Part shown: positions 56,569 through 64,000 of the stretch, in pieces
Layout of the letters: every line of letters starts with the position of its first letter
Numbering within the stretch: the first letter of the stretch is position 1
NCBI RefSeq assembly: GCF_000143415.4
Contig: NW_003314339.1
Location: forward strand, 566,966-630,965
Source of the DNA: Selaginella moellendorffii
Taxonomy: Eukaryota > Streptophyta > Lycopodiopsida > Selaginellales > Selaginellaceae
Direction: 5' to 3'
Length of the DNA: 64,000 nucleotides
Made by a program: the position numbers and the translations under genes
The notes under the pieces: generated by a model
The model's input: only the letters and a program-made list of their open reading frames with translations
The model's database searches: none
Told to the model about the DNA's origin: nothing

Positions 56569-57688
56569 ATGGCGCTAGTGCCTTGTTCGTCGTTCAATCC
56601 TCGCGGGCTCCTTTCTCTCCCGCCATTGCGCAAATCCCTGAGAAGGCCGAAGTCGAAAGCGATTGTATTGGGTGTGTCAATGTCGGAGGATGGGCAATCT
56701 CGTACTTGCAAGAAGTAAGATGCAACAAAGAAGAAGAAAGCAGAGCGCACAACATATTTGTTCGCTGCTGTTGCCTCAAGCACATTGATTGGCGGTCTCA
56801 GCATTGGAGCTGCGTGTTACAGATTCTTGTGGCAAATGCAGGAGGTCTGTGAACTTTGACACACATAGGCTTGATCACAAGAGAGAAATCTTTAACTATG
56901 TTCAGAAAGGCAGCAGTGAATTGCCTGCTCTGGAAATCCTTGGTACCGTGTCTTTGGCATTAGGTGCAGCTGTGAGTATGTTCAAAGCTGCTGTTCAAGA
57001 TTGATTTTATTCTGTTTCTCAGGTGGGCATGGAGTTTTGGGCTAGATGGGCACACAAAGCGCTATGGCACTCTTGCTTGTGGAGCATGCACAAGGTAAGG
57101 CACAAACAAATTTTCGGACAGTTAAATTGCCACGAGTCTCTCTACAACAGTCTCATCATGTTCCTCGGCAAGGTCCATTCGAGGTCAACGATGTTTTTGC
57201 CATTGTGAACGCAGTCCCGGCGATAGCTCTCATGTCTTACGGATTCTCCCACCAAGGACTCCTTCCTGGCCTGTGCTTTGGAACAGTAAGTAATAGAAGC
57301 ATTTCTTGTAGCTTTGAAAATATTGCATATCAGGGCCTGGGCATCACCATCTTCGGGATGGCCTACATGTTTGTTCACGACGGCCTGGTGCACCAACGGT
57401 TTTCAGTTGGCCCACTGGCCGATGTGCCATATTTTCGGAAGGTAGCTGCTGCTCACCAGGTTTGTCCATAAATCATTCAGCTCTAGATTTACCATCAAAC
57501 CTTTCACTCAGATTCACCATGCCAATCTGTTTGATGGCGTTCCGTACGGTTTGTTCCTGGGGCTAAAGGTGAGCGAGAGACTGGAAACCAAACTTTTGAC
57601 GGATTCATGGCCCTGATAGGAGCTGGAAGCGGTTGGTGGAGAATTGGAGCTGAAGAAGCTGGTGTCAAATCGTCATCATAAAAAATAA
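56569..57688 (+). CDS. BCH: Beta-carotene 3-hydroxylase (non-haem di-iron), plastid
   Basis: The enzyme adds hydroxyl groups to the beta rings of beta-carotene, giving zeaxanthin in plastid membranes. Eight exons are inferred: 56569-56671, 56720-56844, 56906-56971, 57023-57094, 57151-57285, 57334-57459, 57512-57568 and 57620-57688, together 250 codons before the stop (angiosperm proteins are about 300). Introns are 48-61 nt. The first exon is Arg/Ser/Pro-rich, as expected of a transit peptide. Then come membrane segments (LFAAVASSTLIGGLSIGAA, LGTVSLALGAA) and the histidine clusters of the fatty-acid hydroxylase superfamily: HKALWH, MHKSHH, HDGLVH and HQIHH, which bind iron. The ending GVPYGLFLG ... 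KELEAVGG is family-typical. The first intron is the least certain: unspliced, UAA 56716-56718 would stop the frame. Confidence 0.9.
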
Positions 57689-58098
57689 TAGATTGTAGCA
57701 CCACGAAAAAGATTTTTTTTATTATTACTTTATAGAAAAAGCGACTGCAAATCGGCCCTATGTGTTAAAGCTGACACCAGGTCTTCAAACTATCGTACAT
57801 AGAAAACGTGCGTTTTTCTAAGAACATGGAATCCTGGCGGGTGGGCTGCATAATGAAATGGCCCACAACCCAATGTCATACCGAGAAAAAGACTCTGTCC
57901 TAGCAAGGTTTGTACGCAGCTCGGACCAAACCACGGACTTTGTACCAGGAGGAAGGAAGAGCATTGTCCCACGCCCCGCGCACGTCCATCTCGGGTCGGT
58001 CCCTTGTTTGTGAGGAGGCTTTCTAAAACGTATCGCTGCAAGGCGGTCGCTTGCAACTTGAATGAAAAGGGTAGCTGCGGCTTGAAGGGGACAAGAAG
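57689..58098. other. Spacer between the two xanthophyll genes
   Basis: About 410 bp that must hold the hydroxylase terminator and the de-epoxidase promoter. A TATTATTACTTTATAGAAAAA stretch follows the hydroxylase stop. No TATA box stands out. Confidence 0.4.
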
Positions 58099-59438
58099 AT
58101 GTTTGCCAGTACCACGACTCCACATCGGCTTGTTCGAAGAGTGGCAACAACCAGTACTGGGCCGAATGTGAAGAGCAGGAAGCTGCTATGCGGGAAGAAG
58201 AGCGAGAAGATGATTGCCAGTACCACGGCTCCGCCCCCGCTTGTCCGAAGTGTGAAGAATGTAACAACGACAAGTACCGGACCGGGATTCAAAGTCAATG
58301 CATTGGGCTTGCTCCTGGGGACGTGTTTGCTCTTGCACCCAGCAAACCATGCTGGAGCTCTGGACATCGAGACTGCTCAAAAAACATGGAAATGTCTTCT
58401 GGGTGGATGCAGGTGCTGTTGTGTTCCCCTCCTCATTTGCTGGGTTCCACTGTTTATTTTGAATCCACCTGATCTCATAGTTGTGCATGTTCTTCAGATC
58501 CGAGCTGGTTCGATGCGTGAGAGATCCTTCATGCGCTGCCAATTTAGTTTGTCTGGAAACTTGCAGCCCAGGAGACTTGAATTGCCAGGTATTATTTGAT
58601 TTAAAGTTGTTCTCTCATTTTGTATCGGAACATAGGTCAGATGCGGAGACATTTTCCAGAACAAGGTCGTAGAGGAATTCAACACATGCCTCCTGAGCAA
58701 AAAAAAGTGCATCCCTCAAAGTGCCAACGACGGCTCCTACCCGGTACCTCCAGACTGCGCTTTGGTGGAAAAGTTCAACACCCAAGACTTCACAGGCACA
58801 TGGTATATTACCAGCGGTCTTAACCCCCTGTTCGATCTCTACGATTGCCAAGTCCATGAGTTCTCGGCCAGTCCCCACAAGCTCACCGGAAAACTGACGT
58901 GGAGGGTGACCACCCCCGACGGCGGTTTCATCACACGCAACGCGATGCAAAATTTCGTGCAGAAGAATCCCAAACGCCCGGGTGTGCTGTCCAATCATGA
59001 CAACGAGTACCTCAATTACAAAGACGATTGGTGAGTGTTTCGCAAGCTTCCAAAGCTTCGGTGTGTGTAGGTCCGGTGCGCGATTGCCAGCATAGCTGCG
59101 AATCCTATATGAAAAATTGACGGATTGATTGGTGCAGGTTCATCGTCTCCGCCCGGCTCAACAACCAACCGGATGACTACGTGTTCGTGTACTACAATGG
59201 GTCCAACGATGCATGGGACGGCTATGGTGGGGCCGTCGTCTACACACGAAGTTCAAGCCTCCCCAAGTCCAATTTCCCAGAGCTGCGGCTTGCTGCTGCT
59301 AAAGTCGGCTTGGATTTTGACAACTTCAAAATGACTGACAACAGTTGCGGTCCGCAGCCATCTTTGTTTGCTAGAGTCCACAAGAGATTGTTTGAAGGAG
59401 AGAGAGCTCTTGCTACAAACCGTAATAGTTCTAGCTAG
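58099..59438 (+). CDS. VDE: Violaxanthin de-epoxidase, plastid lumen, short C-terminus
   Basis: The enzyme converts violaxanthin via antheraxanthin to zeaxanthin in the acidified thylakoid lumen, using ascorbate. Exons 58099-58412, 58498-58588, 58636-59030 and 59138-59438 give 366 residues; introns are 85, 47 and 107 nt. After a bipartite targeting region ending in [18 protein letters not shown] comes the Cys-rich domain ([14 protein letters not shown], then [16 protein letters not shown] and KKKC). The lipocalin-like core follows ([53 protein letters not shown]). In flowering-plant enzymes a Glu-rich tail of about 100 residues follows; here the protein stops about 25 residues after CGPQP. 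The first Cys of the usual TCAC motif is Trp (TWKC). The start is uncertain because the leader contains two tandem ATG-bearing units (58099 and 58210). Confidence 0.9.
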
Positions 59439-60670
59439 TCATTTATCCTCTGTGTTTTTATAAAGATATGAGAACAAAATGTAGCTATGTATGCACTTGC
59501 TACCCTAGATCAGACATAAGCTCCAGGGAAAATTTTCTTGGAACTGAAAAAAAGCAAGCAAATGTATAACATATCTCTCTACTTTAGTAAGAACTTCTAC
59601 GATCAATCGCACTGGCTGGCCATGGAGACTTTTGATATTTTGCCAGGAATTAAATCTCAAATTTCTACTCATAATATTTGAACCCAAGAGCCATATATAT
59701 AAATGGGCATCCAGTAACTCATCCTAGATTAGTTTAAGGTTGAACTATATTAGTTTCTAAAGAAGTGTTCAATTAATTTCTATTGTCTTTATTAAGTTTT
59801 TCATAATTTTCTAATATTCATTTAATTGAATATCATGACCAAAATAGCATTATATAATGGATATTTTGAGAGGCTAACATTTAAATATTTACAAATAATT
59901 GATATTTGACATATATAAGTATATATTTAATATGTATTAACTTCATACTGGCCATAATTCACAAAAAAATGGAGAGTGTTGCATTGAAGAATGCTTAGAG
60001 TTGTTATAAGCAAGCTTGGCAGAAGGAAGAAAAATAACCTAATCATCCTGTTGGTGAGAAATAAAATATTAAAAATACTACTCAAGAGTTTAAATAAGAC
60101 ATTTCAATTACCTATCAATTTAAGGATGATAAGAAGCTAACACTTATTTTGATATAAAGGAATTAAAGAAACTATTGTTAAATGGTGGAAAATAATTAAA
60201 GACCACAATCAATGATAATATTATATAGCAATCCATAAAGATGAAAAATCTCCTTTTAGATAAGTTTAATTGACTACTTTCCATATATTATCTTCTGATA
60301 GGGCAAGAAATGTGCTATTTTGAAAAATCAATCAATTGTAATATTCAAGAACAATGTTAAAGACTTAAATGGTGGAAGATTGATGAGGAAATCAATAAAA
60401 ATAAATTTCTAAAGCTCTGGAGTAAGAGGAATTTTAAAGAAGACTAGATAAAAAATGTGAAGGCATCTTGATTCATTAATACACATAGCAAGTATAGATA
60501 AAATTTTCAATATACTTTTGCATATGAAACACTCATAACAATTTCTTGGTTCTAAGTAAAAGATTGGTATGTTAACCAAATTTGATGGCATGTAATTTAA
60601 GTTAAATTTATTGATATTTCATTCCAACTTCTTATATAGAATTGATTGGATTAATTTTTTATTAGGATAT
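59439..60670. other. AT-rich sequence without recognised genes
   Basis: The 3' flank of the de-epoxidase gene grades into AT-rich DNA. Open frames are short and show no motif. Confidence 0.5.
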
Positions 60671-62857
60671 TGTAAGTAATTAAATTTTCCATTCCACTTT
60701 AATCACTTAACCATGCCTTATATCACTTAGAAGAATTTCACTCACAACTTCCATATATCCTCATTCTAACTTGGGGCACAAGAGGTGATATCAAAGTCAT
60801 GCTAACTTTACATTTTATCTAAGTGCTCTACATATCTAGTTTTACTTTAGACACTTAAAGGTGCTAATGAAGTACCAGCCATTTATTTATGATTATTATC
60901 ATTGGCATTAGATGCAAAAGTTTGAGTGAATTGCTTTAGCAAATAAAACCTTGCAAAAATGAAAGCACATGATACAAACATAGTAATTCTAGGATATTAA
61001 AAAATATATATAAAAACTCCTGCACTAAAACTATATTTATCTTTATTGATAGTCTAAAACCATATATACCATGGTTTTGTTTTTCCAAAATTAAATAATC
61101 TATCCATGAGTGGTAATTTTATGACTACATCTTAGCATCTTTAAGATGCCCCAAAACATAAAGAAATACCATCCTTTACTATCTTTGTTTTTATTCAAGT
61201 CTCTCTTTTGTATACATTAATTCTTGCTAAAACCATCATTAGGTTAGGGCCTAAAAACCTATCTACTAAATTTCATTAACTTTTGAAACTTCTTTACCAT
61301 GTGACTATACCTTTGATTATTAAACAAAAGGATTGTTCCTCTTTCTTTTTATAATTAAGGATTTTAAAATGACATTTTAAAACATTACAACCCAATATAA
61401 ACATTATAAGTACTTTCCCCACCTTTCACCACTAGGGTGCCTTAACCCTATGGCTAGAGCAAGGTGTGAGACACAAAATCCCTAGTCCTCAAAGTGGAGC
61501 TGGAAGGGTGCCACGCGGTAGTGGCCGAAGTGAAAGCCAAATAAGCGTAACACATTTGGATTAAAAACTTTGACTTAAAAGGTCGAGAGCAGGAGTGGAA
61601 CTTCCAATGAAGTGCTCAAAGAATAAGCACGGAGCAACAATAAGTGAGTCTCTAGAAAAGCGACTCGAGAAGGAGGACCCGAGATGGAGTCTGAGATGGA
61701 CCTGAGAGGGACCTGAGATGGAGTCCGAGATGGAGTCCGAGATGGAGTTTGAGATAGAGTTCGAGATGGACCCAAGATAGAGTCTGAGATGGAGTCCGAG
61801 ATGGAGTCCGAGATGGAATTCGAGATGGACCCAAGATGGAATCTGAAATGGAGTCTAAGATGGAGTCCGAGATGGAGTTTGAGCTCGAGTCTGAATCCCA
61901 AGGACAGAAAGGGACTTGGTGGGGACCGGAACGGAGATATTGGGGAAGGTTATTCCCCATGTTTGTGGGCATCCTAAAGATGCTAAGGAGTGGATCTGGG
62001 ATGACTACTCATGGACAAATGGCCCAGTCTTGGAGAGACAGGATTGCAATGCAAATGATGTTAGACCACCGATGTGACTAAGGTGAATGAGCGTGGCTTA
62101 ACGTAACAGGCTCATATGTCAATGGTACCTTGGGGTGTTGGTCATGGGATCAGACACGTGGAGCATTTGGACCAAGTGCAAAAGTTGAGTGGTATAGATG
62201 CCATTCTCGGGGCTAACAAGCCCCAAGTCCTAAATGGGACTTATGGAGGTTGTGAATGAGATTCTGACCACTTGGAAGAATCTCATTCACAACCTCCATA
62301 AGTCCCATTTAGGACTTGGGAGGTTGTGAATGAGATTCTTCCAAGTGGTCAGAGGTGCGGTTAAATGACTAAAGTAGAATGGAAAAATTAATCACTTACA
62401 CAAGGTTATACAAGATATCTTTTGAATTGGGAGCATTAATTATTTGATCTTCCGGAAGAGCTAGAACTAACTTTTAAATACTTCACTATATCACCCCATT
62501 TGTCCATTAATATATTTGAACTCCACAGTGTTTATATCATTACCTAATATATGGGTATAACCTTCTTTGATCACATTAGCCTTTCCTAACCATTTATTAT
62601 CCTATAGGAACTTATTAAATTTTGGAAGATGATTGTTTTGGTCTTTTACCCTTAGATTTGGACTTAGTTTAGGACTTGGATTTAGGGATTTAGTCTTGGA
62701 TTTGGTATCAAACTCAGTTTTAATACTTCCATGAGTTAATAATTCTTTTTTTGAGCTTTTGGTTTAAACATATTACACTAATTAAACTTCTGCTTCAACC
62801 ACTGTCATATGACACACATTTAGCTCCATTTTGGGACTTAGGGATTTTGGTGTTACA
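60671..62857 (-). mobile_element. Ancient family A-like LTR split by solo LTR A8
   Basis: On the plus strand it begins TGTAAGTAATTAAATTTTCC and ends GGGATTTTGGTGTTACA. The middle is interrupted at 61465-62400. Many transitions separate it from young family A copies, including a decayed GACTTGGA-type array near 62655-62720. Flanks GATAT and TATAT may be a worn target duplication. Confidence 0.75.
61465..62400 (+). mobile_element. Family A solo LTR (copy A8), internally deleted
   Basis: 936 bp with TGTGAGACAC start and CACTTACA end, flanked by CAAGG (61460-61464 and 62401-62405). About half of the central array and the following core are missing. An inverted duplication of about 50 bp lies at 62224-62345 (CCAAGTCCTAAATGGGACT facing AGTCCCATTTAGGACTTGG). 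Confidence 0.9.
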
Positions 62858-63360
62858 TATATCTCTCTTTACTCTTTTTAAAAAGAGTGATCCTTTATAT
62901 CTTTTTATCTAGCACTTCAGTAGCATTTTTAACAATATTGATTTGGAATATACTATTATTAATAATTTGCAATAATTATGTTAAAACTTTAAATTTACAT
63001 TTATTTATGTTCCAAATGGTTGCCATCAATATTTTGTGGGATGATACAACTCTTAAAGAAGCCTTCATGATAATATTAAAGATTTTATACATTTTCACTT
63101 AGATTCAATATTTCTTACAACAATTATTAATCTTGTATAAACAACTAAAGAGAAAGGCTTGAGAAATAATCTATTATGATTAAAATATTTGAATTCTTTT
63201 TTTCAAGGATGTTAAAATATATAAAGCTAAATGTCTTTTAACTTAGATACCTAGGCTGTTCATGGAAAATGTCTAAGCTAAATGATTTCCCAGGAAGTTT
63301 AAACTCAAAATTTTATATTTTATTGTTTATTGTCACAATTGTTTTCAAGAATATTAATTT
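62858..63360. other. AT-rich sequence without recognised genes
   Basis: No repeat border, palindrome or coding motif seen. Confidence 0.5.
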
Positions 63361-64000
63361 ATTATCATCAAATCAATAGTTCCAATGGTGATTGGAGCCA
63401 CCCATCAATAGCACTATGATAATCATTTTTAAGAATATCGATTTTCTATTAAATCAATAGTTCCAATGAAGATTGGATGCACCCATCAATAATGTCTTTT
63501 AAAGAAGAAGAAAAAATCTGATATGGGTTCATGTTAATCTCATGATTTAATATGGGCATAAGTCTATATTAATCTTGAATACCCAATAGTTTCAATCTCC
63601 ATTAGAACTATTAAGACTAAAGAGAAAATTTTGAAAAATGGTTTATTAGAGTTAAATTACATAATTTTTTTTCAATTGGTTAAAGATCTTAAAATATATG
63701 GAGTTGTATAACTTTCCATATTAAGACAATCCCAAGGGGTGTTTTTAGAGAGTGGGGAAAATTGTGGCTTGGACCATCAAATGTCAATCTTAATTTATAA
63801 TGCAGAGTCGATATTAAATATAAATTTTATATATCCGAAAACCTTTCATCACTTGAAAAGAAGAGTACACTTTTGTTCATGGGCATTGTTTTATATATAT
63901 TTTATTTCTAATGGATTATTTATTAAGTCATTTTCTTTGGTTGTTTATAAATCATTTTCAAAAATGTTACTTTGTTATCAAACCAAAAATTTTAATGGAA
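63361..64000. repeat. Dispersed repeat R2, matches 40451-41060
   Basis: Shares the ATCAATAGTTCCAATG ... ATTGGA ... CACCCATCAATA units and the GAGAGTGGGG ... ATATATCCGAAAACCTTTC block with R1. It runs to the window edge. Confidence 0.65.

Overview
Plant nuclear DNA, most likely from the lycophyte Selaginella moellendorffii or a close relative. The basis is: a beta-carotene hydroxylase gene and a violaxanthin de-epoxidase gene with plant-type proteins; spliceosomal introns that are nearly all 38-61 nt, a size typical of Selaginella; an interstitial CCCTAAA telomere-type run; and plant Ty3/gypsy LTR retrotransposons. The species call is an inference; the sequence itself only proves a plant with tiny introns.

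Layout. 1-7553: a tandem LTR-internal-LTR array of a non-coding LTR retrotransposon (family A, minus strand). 7554-38254: an older mosaic that carries two divergent genes and about 27 copies of a 22-bp palindrome, repeatedly hit by LTR elements. In that mosaic, G1 (minus, 21406 to 14108) encodes a ParB-like, methyltransferase-like, acidic, FCP1/HAD-like multi-domain protein and is broken by four in-frame UAG codons and a solo LTR. G2 (plus, 33444-36574) encodes a protein of about 1,020 residues with the D...D...HED pattern of DUF7869-type, RNase H-like proteins. A truncated copy of the G2 5' end lies at 7554-11868. Between G1 and G2 sits a family A LTR (23824-33026), itself split by a young, full-length chromovirus (family B, 25099-32629). 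38255-41060: another solo LTR and decayed repeats. 42278-51945: two Ty3/gypsy copies of family C, one nearly complete but with stops, one heavily decayed by transitions. 53586-54725: a pseudogene of coatomer subunit alpha. 56569-59438: two intact-looking xanthophyll genes in head-to-tail order. 59439-64000: AT-rich sequence with nested relic LTRs.

How it fits together. Target-site duplications fix most of the LTR insertions exactly: A3 GCATG, A4 TTCTC, A5 AGCAG, A6 GGGCC, A8 CAAGG, solo B GACAT, full B GGGTC. Three insertions (solo B, A3, A6) also have an uninterrupted paralogous empty site in the window. Family A has no coding capacity but shares primer-binding site, polypurine tract, LTR core and part of its 3' region with family B, so B-type proteins probably mobilise it. 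With the LTRs removed, G1 and G2 are divergent neighbours about 2.5 kb apart, and the palindromes sit in their introns, flanks and shared upstream region. This is the best candidate here for an undescribed mobile system. In the genic island, beta-carotene hydroxylase makes zeaxanthin from beta-carotene, and violaxanthin de-epoxidase regenerates zeaxanthin from violaxanthin under high light.
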